A stretch of DNA of 64,000 bases, from the NCBI GenBank assembly GCA_019914995.1, contig CM034126.1, forward strand, positions 8,561,001 through 8,625,000, written 5' to 3'. Source of the stretch: Acanthochlamys bracteata. Taxonomy: Eukaryota; Streptophyta; Magnoliopsida; Pandanales; Velloziaceae. Both the position numbers and the translations under genes were made by a program. Below are positions 46,986-59,474 of the stretch, one piece after another; position 1 is the stretch's first letter, and every line of letters begins with the position of its first letter. The notes under the pieces are model-generated. The model searched no databases and was not told the origin of the DNA. It saw only the letters and a program-made list of their open reading frames with translations.

Positions 46986-49900
46986 ATGTCTCTATCGCCA
47001 CCGCAGCAATCGTCTTCCTCTCTAATTCCAGGCCTCCCTGACGATACCGCCACTGCAATCCTCTCTCTTCTGTCTCCTTCCGCCGCCGCACGCGCTCGAT
47101 CCACCTGCCGTTCATGGCGATCTCTTCTCTCCTTCCCTCGCCCTCTACTTCACCTTCGGTCTCTTCTCGGCTTCCCTCGTCAATCTCTTTTCTGCTTCTT
47201 CCCTTCTGATCCAACCATCTCTTCTCCTCTTCTCTTCGATCCGTTCACTCTCGCATGGGCTTCTCTTCCACCGCTCCCTATCTCGCTCCGCACTTACTCG
47301 CTTTCCAATTTCATTCCTGTATTCAAATCTCCGCATCTCTACTTGATCGGTGGGTCTCGATTTGATGCCGGAGCTTACCCGTTGGATCACCCCCGCCCTT
47401 GTTCAGCGGTATACAGAATCGATTTATCTGTGTTTCCAATCCCTTCGCAATCCGCAGCGTGGCGCCGGGTTCCTAACATGATTGCTGCCCGTGGTGGATT
47501 CGCATGTGCTCCGGATTCTTCAGGACGTATTTTAGTAGCCGGCGGTGGGTCGCGACACCACATGTTGCCTTCATCAGGCACCCGCACTGCCACAGCTGAA
47601 GTGTTTGATCACGATAAGTGGTTGCCGCTTCCTAACATGCCAAAGCACAGGGCGGGATGTGTTGGATTTGTTGTGCATAGTCGAGGAGCGAAGGAGGAGG
47701 AGTTTTGGGTTATGGGTGGGTATGGGGATTATACAGCACTTGGTGGAATTGTGCCTGCTGATGTTTATTGCAGAGATGCAGTTGTACTTGGACTTAGCAG
47801 TGGGAAATGGAGAGAGATTGGGAGTATGTGGGAGGAGGAGGAAAGGGTGCGCCTTGGGCCTGTTGCTGTTGTTGAAAAAGGTGATGGAGATGCTTCAGGG
47901 GTTTTCATGCTTGATGGAGATGTTATCTTCAGGTTAGCATGATACTTTTTGTGTTGTTTTCTAGTGCTTCCACTGGAATTACATAGGTTAAGCTATGAAG
48001 TGAGTGGGTATTGACTTGATTTCGACAAAAAAATTTTAGGTGCTTGTTTTGCTTGCTTGCGAGCTTTTAAGATGACGAGAATTTTGTCGAAGCCTTGTGA
48101 ACAATAATGTTGAAATTCTTGGGGGCTCCAATCAGCAATTGGATAGAATCTTGATTGTCTCAATACATGGAAATTGTTATCTTTCTTCAATAGCTTCTTG
48201 TAATATTTTCATGTGCCTACCATATGAAGGTTAATTTACCCTTGAATGGTTTGCTGATTTCATAGATATTAAAAAATTAAAATAAGGAATACTTAACTAA
48301 GTCAAATGAATGCTAAGTTCACTTTACAATAAAAGCAAAAGATCCCTAGCTCAGCGAGACTAGTGAAGTGAATGTGAGATCAAGGAAGCGAATCAAACCT
48401 TTTAGTGGCACTTTAAACAAGTTTTTGTAGCAAACAGTATCATAGCTCTTTTGCTTCCTTCTTCTCAATCTCACTATGAGATTCCTTCTTGATGTTACTT
48501 TGACCTTTTAAATTTTAATACTGTTGATGTATGGTTGATGATATTTGCTTTCAGATAACTGGCACTACCAGGATTTGACCCCCAAGCTTCCCTTCGGGGA
48601 ACGGGTGCCTAGCCACCCCGCCGTTTGCTGACTAGCATGTTTATAACTTTGAAATCTTCTTCGTGGTTTTCTTTTTGGCTACATTTTAGCTTGAATTCTT
48701 TTATAATCTATAATTTTGATCGATCTTATTCTTCGACAACTGATTGAGTAGGAGAGCATTCCTCTTTGGACAAACAGAACTATTTTGGGAATTACATTAA
48801 ATTGCAAAATCGTTGTGTACATCATTGAATTGAATATCTATTTGCTAAATCGGGTAGTATTTGTTTTCTTTGGATTAGGCTATGCGACATGATTGCTTTT
48901 TGGAGAAAGTACTACTATCCTCATAAGCTTTTTGTTGACCTTTGTGGAAACAGACTGCCCCTAACATGAATAACCTGGATTCTCGAGTACTTTAGTGACG
49001 GATCAGAATTCAGTGTGATTATGTTTGAAATAGGATTTGTATTTAAGAAGATCTTTGGTTTCTTTTATAGTTCACTTGATCAAGAAGATCACCTATCTTG
49101 ACTCGTAATGACCGTCACTGTAACTCAACTTACTCTTAGTGGCAGACAAGTGCTAGATGACCACTCCAGTTATGTGTTGCAAGCCCGATAATGTGTGGAT
49201 CTTTATAGCCGCTTAAGTTAGAAGTTGCATTTTTAATACCATTTTGAGTGTCCATGCCTAAGCTGTAGCTTTAGTGCAAGTTAAATTGTGTTTCAAATGT
49301 CGGTAACTTTTGCATTCATCTTTGTTTGCGCTTCTTGTGTCCCACAGGTATCTTCAGCCTCTATAAATGAATTGTGAAACTAGTCAACTGAACTATAGTT
49401 AGACATGCTAGAGGGAAAGTATTTCTTAAACTGTTTGCCTGTTGTTCTGCTTATCATGAAAACCATCAGATGTAGTTTTTGGTAATAAAGATGATGCAAT
49501 AGAATTCTTTTTAAGTGTTTGGTTTAGTGAAAATGTTTTGGAGACTGATTTATAATGGTAATAATTGGATGGTTCTTGTCAATTGTCAAGATGTAGACTA
49601 TCTGTTTATGTTGAGTCAAACAAGCAGTGAGAATATTAAATTGTCCTTAGATTATTATTTATTCTTCATGTCCATTATCCTTTCATCAGTATACATCTGG
49701 GCCAAGCAAGTAAGCTACATCCAAGTTTCTCCTTTATGATCTTGCTTTCTGGGTTTCTTTATTTCATTCCTTAATTTAGATTTCATGGTGCAAGTTAGTT
49801 GAAATTGGGAGAAAATTTCTGTCGTGGGTTCTTATAGAAATGGTCAGGTGCTTAGAAATAGAAGAGTTTCTTGCACGTGGCATATTTCAGTCTCCTATTT

Positions 49901-51340
49901 AGTCAAAGAATCTGAATTTTTTTATTTTTGTGATGCATTGTGGCCTAATAACAGCGGGTATCAGTGAGATCTAATCTGTAGATAGAAAGTTGCAATATTT
50001 TTTCTATGAAAATTTGAATTCAGGTGGAATCTAAGATGTGGAAAATGGCTGTTGACAGTCTTTTTGTATTTTAATTGGATCTAAATGGTAGCTTCATGCA
50101 ATGTCTTGAACGGATAAAATCCAGTACTAGAAACAGCAGAATTCTGGAAAGAAATAATGCTTATAGGACAGGAGAGTATTAGAGTTGTCCATGGGAAGCT
50201 ATTGGATTATTATTTGTTCAACCGCCGCTAGCTACAGTAATCAAGAAGTCGTAGGTCATGTTTGTGAATGCTAATGTGCTCTGCCAAATCTAATCTTTGG
50301 GTGGCAACCTTGAATAGTAAGTGCCATTTATGTGATATTGCTGACGCCCATTAGAGATACTATATCACGAATGTCTACAAAAGATGGACGATCATGTGGC
50401 AGCACTTGAAACACTTGGGTTGGAGCTGTAAAATTTAATGAATTCCTTCATAGGTCCATAGGATGACATGAAAGTTATGGACTGGATTTGTGAAGGGGTT
50501 CTCATATTGGTAATTTTGACGTAGTAGCTTGTGTTGAAAGGAAGTTGTATGAAATGATTGGCTTTACAAGTTGCTTGACTGGAACTTGTAATATATCACA
50601 GCCATTTTTAACGTACCTCCTATTAAAATCACCCTTCCTTAAATGAAAATCTATTGGAAAGTGAGGTATGTGATGGAATCACAAGTTGAAAGATTTGTGA
50701 TGCTATTGACCGGTAACATTTCTTAAAATGTAATTGATCTTCTAGAATAACTAAATAGCCTATTAAGTTATTTAGTCTATAACTTTTAAGCTGATTGTGT
50801 GTAAAATTCCAATTCATGGGTCTTTTAGCTTATACAATTCATGATCTTTTAGCTTATACAATGCATATCATAGTGCTAGTATCTGATCAAGGACTCCATG
50901 GTGTCGCTCTCCAATGTATCAGATAGCAATGTACATTTAGTTGAACTGAAGATAGGGTATCTCTATTCTATATGTTATTAAACTTATTTTGTCTGTGTTA
51001 ATATTTCTTTAGTTTACTGGAAAATATCATCTTACTGTATTTGGATTTCAGGTACTGCTTTACTTCAAATAGGTGGTTGAAGGAATCAATTTTGAAAAGG
51101 AAGATCCTGTCCAATGATTCCTGTTGCTTTGCAGCTTTGAGTGGTGAACTTTATGTGCTAAGTGCTTCACCATCTTCCATAGATGCCAGGGACTTCAGAA
51201 AAACGATGAAGAAGCAGCCTGTTGTAGACTTTCAAATATATGATCCTAAGATGAAGAAATGGAGATTCCTCATGACAAATCCACCGCTGCAGCAGCCAAT
51301 AAATTTCAAAGTTGCAGCTTTGTGTGGTATCGAGTTATGA
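46986..51340 (+). CDS. F-box/kelch-repeat protein, OR23-like
   Basis: Predicted substrate receptor of an SCF (SKP1-cullin-F-box) ubiquitin ligase. Two exons: 46986-47932 and 51052-51340, joined at AG/GTTAGC and TTTCAG/GTACTG with frame kept, giving 411 residues. The F-box spans about residues 12-50 (SLIPGLPDDTATAILSLLSP, RSTCRSWRSLL). Kelch-type glycine pairs occur in LYLIGGSRFD (118-127), ILVAGGGSRHHM (182-193) and FWVMGGYGDY (240-249); the second exon adds RWLKESILKRK, GELYVL and YDPKMKKW. The SLIPGLPDD start, the VAGGGSRH motif and the C-terminus ending CGIEL closely follow Arabidopsis OR23 as I recall it. ATG 46986 (CCAACCATGT) is chosen because the upstream 44 in-frame codons lack conservation character. 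Appears intact. The 3.1-kb intron is unusual. AATAAA near 51606 is a candidate poly(A) signal. Confidence 0.88.
47933..51051 (+). other. 3.1-kb intron of the F-box/kelch gene
   Basis: A T-rich intron-like sequence from a GTTAGC donor to a TTTCAG acceptor. No large ORF. It contains the tRNA-like patch at 48555-48645. No transposon ends recognised. Confidence 0.7.
48555..48645 (-). repeat. tRNA-like patch, possible SINE fragment
   Basis: On the minus strand the order 'gtggctaggcacccg' (A-box-like), 'ttccccgaaggga' (a short hairpin) and GGGTCAAATCCTG (close to the RNA polymerase III B box) sits in an otherwise T-rich intron. It is G+C-richer than its surroundings. It is not a complete tRNA gene. 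A diverged SINE head is the simplest reading; low confidence. Confidence 0.3.
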
Positions 51341-51480
51341 TGGTCATGTGGATGTGTACTGCTTCTTTGTGTAGCATCCACGAATCTGCCCTTGCAACAG
51401 CTAATAGATTTGAAAGTTACAGCTTTCAATCCAGTTAATGATGGACGTGTACATGTTCATAGACTTGTGTACAGATTCAT
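51275..51480 (+). repeat. 105-bp duplication of the F-box gene's 3' end
   Basis: The coding end 'aatccaccgctgcagcagcc', 'aataaatttcaaagttgcag', 'ctttgtg' is repeated 105 bp downstream as 'aatctgcccttgcaacagct', 'aatagatttgaaagttacag', 'ctttcaa'. Then 'gatggtcatgtggatgtgta' recurs as 'gatggacgtgtacatg'. The second copy lies beyond the stop codon, in the 3' UTR. Confidence 0.8.
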
Positions 51481-51834
51481 AAATTGATGTACAGCTTCAT
51501 CATCGAGATCAAATAGCTTAATTGTCATTTTTCTCCGGTTTCTTTGAAACGACTAAAATAAAGTTACAGGCTTTTGCTAGTTGTCGGTTCTAGTGCTAGT
51601 TTTATAATAAACAGAGTTGAGAACTTCTTTTGTCGTTGTTTCTACCGGTAGCTTATCTGCTGCTTTTACAAATAGTTGCCCGGAGAAAGCAAAACTGTCC
51701 CCTAATCTCTGTACGTTAATACATAAAACAAATAAATTATTAATTATTTATATGATAACTAGTTAATTAATTAATCATTTCTGAAGAGCGAAATTTTAAT
51801 AATTTTTTAGTATGAAAATGTCAAAAAATAAGGG

Positions 51835-52349
51835 ATAATGAGTAGGGGTGGCAATATGGATTCATAGTTAGGTTTCGGATCGACCTATATAATAATCAGG
51901 TCAAAATTGTTCAACCCTAATTTCACTTATTTATTTATATTGGTCAAAATTGTCAACTCTAATCCAACCTATTTATAACCAAGTCAAACTCAAGTCGATC
52001 TATTTAATAATTAAATTATTAAATAAAAATTATAAATATTAATTTTTAATATAAATTTTGACAAATTTATAAATTAAATAAAAATTAGTTAAAATTAAGA
52101 TAAATTAAAAAAATATATATACAAATTAAATTCAAAATTTTTGCTATTTTTTTAATTATTAAGTAATATATATTATATAAATAGTTATACGGATTAAATG
52201 GGTCATTTTCGGGTCAATTCGAATTCGATCCGAACCAGTTTAAATTTTTCTGGTCATTTTTGGATCGATCCGAAATCGACCCAAATCCGACTAAGGCTTG
52301 ACCTGAACCCGACCTTTTCGGGTCGAAATTTGCCACCCCTAATAATGAG
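51835..52349. mobile_element. hAT-type MITE, 499 bp, with 8-bp target duplication
   Basis: ATAATGAG occurs at 51835-51842 and 52342-52349. The element (51843-52341) starts TAGGGGTGGCAA and ends TTGCCACCCCTA, a perfect 12-bp terminal inverted repeat. Next to each end are palindromic stretches of GGATCGA/TCGATCC and CCGAACC. The 8-bp duplication and the terminal sequence fit the hAT superfamily. No ORF; it depends on a transposase elsewhere. Confidence 0.93.
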
Positions 52350-54409
52350 CGGAATTCTTTAGAGCAAAAGTGTGATGGGAAATAAATAATAGAGACTTAT
52401 TATTCAAAAGACTATAATTCATAGTTTATAAAAAAAAATCGAAGTAAATTAACTTATTTTGTAAAAAAGGTACTGCATCTAAACATTTGAGATATTGTGC
52501 AGCATTTACAAATGACTTACTTCTGAAATAAGCAGATCCAAAATATGCGGCATGAGGTTGTTGTATGCATTGTTTATAAAGTGGTTCCTTTTGGTATATG
52601 TAGCATGTGTGATGTGTGCTAGCCGTGAGCTTCTAGTCGTATCAAAAAGTTTTCAAATTGTGATTACAATAAATCTTTATTATGTATACTATAGGCGTGC
52701 TTAGATGAAATTTTTAAGCCTTTAATGATGGAGGTAGATTGTTACCAAGTGAACTTGTATTTGAAATTGCAGATTTCTCATAGCCTGTAGTATTGTTAGG
52801 TTGATATCCAGGGATTACCAAATTTCGAATCATAACTCTAATGTGCTACCCAAGTAGTTGCAACTTGCAAGCTGTATTAAGTAAGTGACTATTGCTCTAT
52901 AGCATTTCTTCTGTTGTTTGTAACTGGAGTTGCTTATCGCTGGAACTTGGAAAAGTATTATGTGGTCTTTTCCAAAATTACAATTAAGTTTATAGTATGT
53001 GGAAATTTGTGTGTTTTTGATTTACAGTGCACTGTTACCTATATAGAAAAATCTGAAAGCATATATTTATATGCACTTCACTACGCTTTGTTTCCCCTGC
53101 ACGTACCTTGGGCGCGTGGCTAAACATTATTTTAAAAAGGAGAAACTTTTTTCTTTGAGAACTAAAACTAAAAGATACTTGAACTCAATATATTTTTTTT
53201 CATCGAAATTGTCAATTAGTATTGTCTACTGATCCTAATATATGGTATCAATAATTTTTTTTTTGAAAGATGGATGAATATTGTAGTAATGTTTTTACTT
53301 TCATTTGCAATGAATAAATTTCTTTTTTATGCTACGAGTGTCATACAAGTGAATAAAAGTTCAAAATGGGACTGCTATACAAGTTGCTAACTAAGAAAAA
53401 AATATTTATTTAAAAAACGATTTTTAAGTTACAAGTTTTACATTTTTGGTTAGTGACGCGTACGGTCATGTTGAAAAGTTCTAAATATTTAAAAGTATTT
53501 ATAAAATAAAATATTTAAAATAAAATAAAATTAAGTTTTAAAAAATAATAAGTATTATTTTTTTATTAAAAAATAATATAAAAATAGTAACAGAATTTTA
53601 TGACGTAAAATTTTTATCAAATTAAAAATAATTTTAAATATTATAAAATTTTATAAAAAATATAAAATATTAAAATTAAAAGTTGTTAAAAAGCACTGCC
53701 AAACTAAAATACAAACAATAAAAGTATAATCGGACAATTCAGTTCTAATCATAATAATTCACGAAACACTTTAACATATTCTAAATTAAATTATTGATCT
53801 ATTTTGTGATTGCTCGGAGAATAGTAATTGTAATGATAACATGTTAATCTTGAATGATTAATAATAAGGGTGTCTTAAAAGTTGAATTTTGAATTACGAG
53901 AGAAGTAGTATTTAATAACTGGTATCATGCAGATCTTAATTATGAGATTTATAAAATTTAAGGGAGGGTTGATTTTATTGTAGTTTGAATTTTTATTATG
54001 AGAGAAGTATTTGACAATTGGTATGATTAATAGATTAAGAACAATTCGGATAATTCTACTGCACTTCAAAATAGTATAGATAAGATTTCTTAAAAGTTAG
54101 CGCATAGGGTTAAGTTTGATTATTATCAGTAGAGAGAAATGAGCTGATATTGGTATAGAGTAAGAAAATTTGGGTGATAAAATATTGGGCCTTTTGATTT
54201 AGTAGACATTCATTTTGATTTTATTTTTTCAGTCCACTTTTCAAAATATATTTTATTAAACATATTTTTATAAAAAAAGATTAAATATTCTTTATTTAAT
54301 TTGTAACTCTAAGATAACTATTTTGAAAATTTAAGCTGATTTTTATTCAATCTTACGGACGAGCTTTTAAGTGAATTTGTAAAAGATTCAACAAAGTATT
54401 CATTCAGAA

Positions 54410-54440
<31 letters not shown>

Positions 54441-55590
54441 CAAGCAAAATCTTAAATATAATAAAAAATTTACTAAAGAAATTGATAAAAATATATAAAA
54501 AATATTTTAAAATAAGTCAGCGCTTGGTCACACATAGTGGCATGGGTCACATTTAGGCCTTTGTGTTGTGCAACCATATTAGACTTGCGTGCCACCAAGT
54601 GCGCCATCCCATCAATAACATAAGGTCACATATGGGTTGCATTTTAGACTCTATGATTTGCAACTCTATTGGATTGAATTCTGTGGAACTGTGCTAATAG
54701 TGCGACCAATACAAAATTATATTTCGGTGTAACAATATAGATTCATTTTCAGTCGCCACTTAGAATAAATTTTTTAAAAATTATTAAAATAATTTTTCTT
54801 CTTCGGACTCAAAATTAGGTCTTTACAAAACCACTATTCTTATGAGTTTGAGTACAGTATATTTTTTAAATTCAATATCTACTACTAATTAAAATATGTA
54901 ATCCTGTGCAAGCGTATTTATTCAAAATTTTCTCTATATTTGTACCAACTTGTTCATTGAACTTTTACTTTATCGGAGCTCTATTTGGTGTTATATATAA
55001 ACAGATACCCATAATATTTTTTGTTTAACACCTTCAAAATCTTCTATAAATGCTTTCAGAATCACGTTGTAATATTGAATTGAATTCAGCTAAAAGTTTT
55101 AAAGGGATTTCATCTTATAACTAATACTGAATGTGGAGCATTTTGATCTCTTTTCACCAAAATGTGAACAGAAAACGTATTTTTAAAAATTGAGCTAGAA
55201 AAACAAAGTTAAGGTGAATGTGGCCTACTTAATAAAAGAACTCTTAAAAATTTTCACACTTGTGCTAGGTACTGCTCTTTAAAATAGTACAGATAAGATA
55301 TATGAAAGAATTGCAGATATGCGAGCGTAGTGTTTGATACAAATGTATCTTTAGAAAGTTTGATTAGTACCGCGCCTTCTTAAATCAGGTTCCTTGTGCT
55401 TCAGATAAAAAAATTTGTTTACCTACAGGAACTGGCTTGATTAGATTTGAACCTGTTTTAATTTGAAGTTGTATTTTGCTCAAATTCAAGTGCTGAGATC
55501 ACATTGGAGCAGTTCACAAGTTCCAGAACTTAGAACACATTTCTTCAACGATGAATCCAATCTTTGTGTCTGGATCTGTCTCTAATCAGT
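52350..55590. other. Intergenic A+T-rich DNA with a local duplication
   Basis: No gene recognised. 53470-53695 is a diverged copy of the A+T-rich dispersed repeat. 53880-54030 contains an imperfect ~102-bp duplication ('gagagaagta', 'ggtatcatgcag' versus 'gagagaagta', 'ggtatgattaat'). 54530-54680 has related segments ('gtcacatttagg', 'gttgcattttaga'). Confidence 0.4.
54411..54436. repeat. (TA)13 microsatellite
   Basis: Thirteen uninterrupted TA dinucleotides within A+T-rich intergenic DNA. Likely length-variable between individuals. Confidence 0.95.
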
Positions 55591-55591
55591 A

Positions 55592-57565
55592 TTGCATGCA
55601 GCAAATTTCGTTCAGGGTTCCTTTTGCGTAGTCGTCAAAGCCTATCTTTGCTTAGGACTGCTTTTGGATATCATCCTGAATGTCAACTGCGATGAGGAAA
55701 AGTGGGGATATAGAGATATCAAGTTGCTTTCTAGCTATACAAAGCAGTGCAGATGCTTAATGCTATCGCCGTACACAGTCAATCAGCAAATCTCCTGGAG
55801 TTCTGGTTGGCATCACGAACGGACACTTGCATATTTGCTAATTCTGAACTTACCAATATGTAAAAATGCCAAGCATCATGGTTCATGCCAACTGCAGTAT
55901 GAAGAGAACTGTTGAAAAATAAAGGAGCGTCAAACACTTGTACAGCAATTTGGATTAAAAAGCCTTCACTAGTCTCTACTCCATCCCAGCATTAGATGTA
56001 ATTTTGTCCAGCAATTGAAAACAAGTTCCAGTGATCTCCAAAGACAACATTCATTTAGCCAAAGCCATCTACACCAATTCATCATGATTACATAACTAGA
56101 TATACAACTAAAACCTGATTACCAAATTCACCATAACGGCTATAGCTGCATTATACATTTTCCAACTACACTGGTCATTAAATGAACTTCACAGAAGAAC
56201 TGGCCTTGAGGCAGATGTAACAAACTCCAAAAGCTACTTCTATGGTGAAAACAACACAATCCATTGCAGTTAGAGAAACAACACCTACATGCATTTCTGC
56301 AAGAATAGATCATCACAAGACAATGAAGTTGCATTAGTCATCAGTTGTAACCTTGTCAAGATTTACAAGACCATAAATGCATCTAACAATGAGAACCATT
56401 GTGGTTTAGAAACAATTTCAAAAAGGTAAAATGAGACTCTCAACAAACTTCCTTTGATTGTATCTAAAGATTATTATTTAGAAATCGAAGCAGAGCACCA
56501 GAAATTATTAAAAGTTAATTAAAAGATAGACCTTTCTGCAATATACTACAGGGTAGAACCATATGACCCATTTCAGATGATTAATTGCAAGAATTGACGT
56601 TCCACCTTCCAATGAGAAAGATCAATAACAAGAAGTAAACCAGGAAGAAACATGAAGTAAGCTTACGTAGAAATGGCTAGAATACATCACACTACAAGGT
56701 GGACAACTTATCTAATAGGCCCAGGTTAGTAAATTAACAACATTAAACTCTACAAGTTCAGTTTTCTATGAACAATCAAAATAGGAACTAAAATTGAAAC
56801 GCCAATCAAGTATTAATTTTGGTGTATGGTTTACAGATCATATATACAAGGGCATGCATTAGTTTTAACAAAATTCTATCCTCATTGAAGCACTCTTCTT
56901 GGTTGTTTAATTTTGTTGGGTTAAAAGGTGAGTTGGATTAAGAGCACTCACGGTATGGTGAGCAAATTAAAACAATGTGACTCGCATGGGCTTCCATATA
57001 ATAAATGTTGATTTAAATAAATTAGACTCTGAAGGCTAGCCTTTGGTGCACAATAATGGTGCACGGACAAAACAACCGGCACATATTGTAGCTCTAATGA
57101 GCAATGTCCTAAACAAGTTGAGAGTTGTGTGACTTCCATAACCTCAGCATGAGTGGTGATTTAGAACAAATTGAGTTCTAAAGGTAGCTCTTAATATACT
57201 GTAACAATACTCGAACCTAAATTTGACTAAAATATTTAGTAGTCAGCGTACTTGATGCAAAATAACGATGCTCAAATGAGGAGGAATAATTTGGGCGTCT
57301 CGTCTTTGGGAGGGAGATTGTGGAATAGAAGGTTAGTTGCATTAGTTTCATATGAAGTAAGATATTATAAGAAGTGAGTTAATATATTAGAGTCTAGAGA
57401 GTTCTAAAGCTATTGATCTAAACTTTTGATTAGATTGGACTCTCCAGTCCATAGCTCAGGCCTTTAGGTGGAATTCTTATTAAGATTAACTCTATATATG
57501 TTGTGTCTCCTCAACTTTCAACAAAGAGTGTGCCAACAAAGCAGCACAATTAGAATATAGACAAG
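55592..57565. other. Non-coding or unassigned region downstream of the transposon-domain gene
   Basis: A 107-codon plus-strand frame at 55592-55915 (Cys-rich, ending LQYEENC) has no recognised relatives. The rest has no frames of note. Since the minus-strand gene at 57572 ends at a GTATAG that could be a splice donor, part of this stretch may be its 3' UTR or an additional exon. Confidence 0.35.
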
Positions 57566-57571
57566 AGATAC

Positions 57572-59158
57572 CTATACCTTGTCACCAGGATTTCTAAGTG
57601 GTGGATGAGAGTTTGGCAATCGAAATCCATCTACATAACCAGAAGGGCGAGGAGCTGGTTGATCAAGTGGATGACTTGGGAAGTGCCGCCCTGGGTGCTC
57701 GATCAAGGAATATAATGATTGAAACATGTGGCCACGAGGAACTCCACCATGAGTGCTGTTATAATGTTGCATTTGGTCACCCAGGCGCTGTACCTCTGTT
57801 CTCATGGATGTCTGGGCAATCTCAAAATCATCTGTTCTTCCTGATAATGCATCAATTCTCTTCCTTATGTTTTCAAAGCGTTGATCCATATGGTGGAATT
57901 CAGATGATGTTGACAAGCACAAGTTATCCACCTTTCTGTTAAGTAATACAACTTGACGAGTAAGATCATGAATTGCATCCAGTAAATTAGGACCTCCACC
58001 TGCTGTAACCGGCGAGGAAAATGTATGATGTAGCTCTCCTCCAGACAAGTGCTGAGATGGTCCTGCCTCGTATTGATGCAGCTGCAGAGACAGTCCTTGC
58101 TCGTGTTGTGAATGCTGCAGCGGTGTTTGAGGAAGCTCATGAGGCTTTACGTCATGTCCTACATCCTCGTCTTGCTTCAATGAACTTTGATGAATTGTCC
58201 TGGCTCCCGATTGATTCTCAGAAAATGATTCTACATCATCATGCCGTTGTTGTTGCCTTAGTCGTGGCCGCCGCTCTGGCTTTCTACTGCACGATCTTGA
58301 CTGCATTTTTTCAAAAGTTGGCTCCCCAATTCGGTGAAAGTCTGTGAGCTGACAGCATTCGTCAACCGCTACTGGTACTTCAAAATACTGAAGAATCCTA
58401 GTAATTAATACACCATAAGGTAGATGCATTGAACTATCAGGGACAGATGCTTTCTTCATGTGCACAAGTATGTGGTAAGGTAGGTTGATCCTCTTCCTCT
58501 GTAACATATTAGCTATAAAAAACATTGACTTGCTGACAGAATTAGTCAAGCTTCCGCTCCGCGGCAAGAGCATGCTGCACACAATATAGTTCAAAACTCG
58601 GGGCAAATCTGGAAACCTCGCCACAGATGAAGTATCAATACCAGTCAAATCATCAGTCTCAAAGATCGCCTTGAAAGCTTCATCTTTTCTAAACGGGGAG
58701 CTAAATTTCAAGCCCCGACAAGGCACATCGAGAATTTCCGCAACAATTTCTTCGCTCAATCGAATCTCAACACCATTAACAAACGTATTAAGCAAAACCA
58801 ACCCAGAATCGAGACTATCAGACTCCATATTGGAATAAAAACAACGAACTAATCTCGGGTAATAAAATCTGGGAACGAGATTCAAGCTGAGCCAACCCAT
58901 ATCTTTCATGATCTCGTAAACATTGAGTTGTTTCTGATTGAAGAAATCGAAATCGATGAATTTACCAGGAATGATTTCGCGACTCGTGAAGTGCGAGTCG
59001 AACTTCGATTCTCCATTGCTGGTTCGAAATCGAGGAGGGAAACTGTTGCTGCTGTTGTTGATCGGTGGTAATGGAGAAGATCTGAGAGGACCAAGACGCT
59101 TTACTTGTTCTCTTCTACCGCCGCCATTGCCGGTTGAATTCTTTCTCTTCTCACCCAT
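57572..59158 (-). CDS. 'Putative plant transposon protein'-domain protein with coiled coil
   Basis: A single long open frame of 528 residues. The N-terminal ~60 residues are Ser/Pro/basic. A segment at about 85-250 (VYEIMKDMGWLSLNLVPRFY, LVRCFYSNM, VNGVEIRLSEEIVAEILDVP, VSKSMFFIANML, LPYGVLITRIL) resembles the 'putative plant transposon protein' domain found in host-like plant proteins and in transposon-derived sequences. Then come a Gln/His-rich linker and a predicted coiled coil at about 385-465 (LLDAIHDLTRQVVLLNRKVD, FENIRKRIDALSGRTDDFE), and a Pro-rich tail ending NPGDKV. ATG 59158 is the first ATG; the frame opens further upstream only through a TTG codon. It is uninterrupted, so either a recent insertion or a domesticated gene. 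The CT-rich minus-strand 59160-59470 looks like a 5' UTR and promoter. Function unknown. Confidence 0.7.
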   Translation of the reverse strand: MGEKRKNSTGNGGGRREQVKRLGPLRSSPLPPINNSSNSFPPRFRTSNGESKFDSHFTSREIIPGKFIDFDFFNQKQLNVYEIMKDMGWLSLNLVPRFYYPRLVRCFYSNMESDSLDSGLVLLNTFVNGVEIRLSEEIVAEILDVPCRGLKFSSPFRKDEAFKAIFETDDLTGIDTSSVARFPDLPRVLNYIVCSMLLPRSGSLTNSVSKSMFFIANMLQRKRINLPYHILVHMKKASVPDSSMHLPYGVLITRILQYFEVPVAVDECCQLTDFHRIGEPTFEKMQSRSCSRKPERRPRLRQQQRHDDVESFSENQSGARTIHQSSLKQDEDVGHDVKPHELPQTPLQHSQHEQGLSLQLHQYEAGPSQHLSGGELHHTFSSPVTAGGGPNLLDAIHDLTRQVVLLNRKVDNLCLSTSSEFHHMDQRFENIRKRIDALSGRTDDFEIAQTSMRTEVQRLGDQMQHYNSTHGGVPRGHMFQSLYSLIEHPGRHFPSHPLDQPAPRPSGYVDGFRLPNSHPPLRNPGDKV

Positions 59159-59474
59159 TGCCGCTCTTGCTCTGCTCTGCAATGGAGTGCAAATTTGAAA
59201 TTGAAATTGAAAATTTTATCAAGTCTAGAAGAGGAAGAGAGAGAAGCAGCTGAGCGGAGAGAGACAGAGTAGAGGTGGTGAGGGGGGGAAGAGGATGAAA
59301 GGATTTGTTTTGTTTGGGTAAAAAATTGAAAGAATGGGATGAAATAGGTATTTGTTTTACATCAAAAACTGAAATTGAAAAGGAAAAATGAGAAACTGGA
59401 GAAAATTGAAAGTAGGAGAAAGAAACAGTAATGGAGTTTGGGAAATGGCTAGGGCGGACAAGTAATTTTCTCAA

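Noticed and set aside
47145-47937. Several minus- and plus-strand frames of 68-130 codons
   Set aside because: Shadows of the F-box/kelch first exon in other frames.
54411-54436. TA repeat considered as a matrix-attachment or origin signal
   Set aside because: A simple dinucleotide run in A+T-rich intergenic DNA gives no support for such a role.
57598-58347. Plus-strand frames of 108-114 codons
   Set aside because: They are antisense shadows of the long minus-strand gene at 57572-59158.
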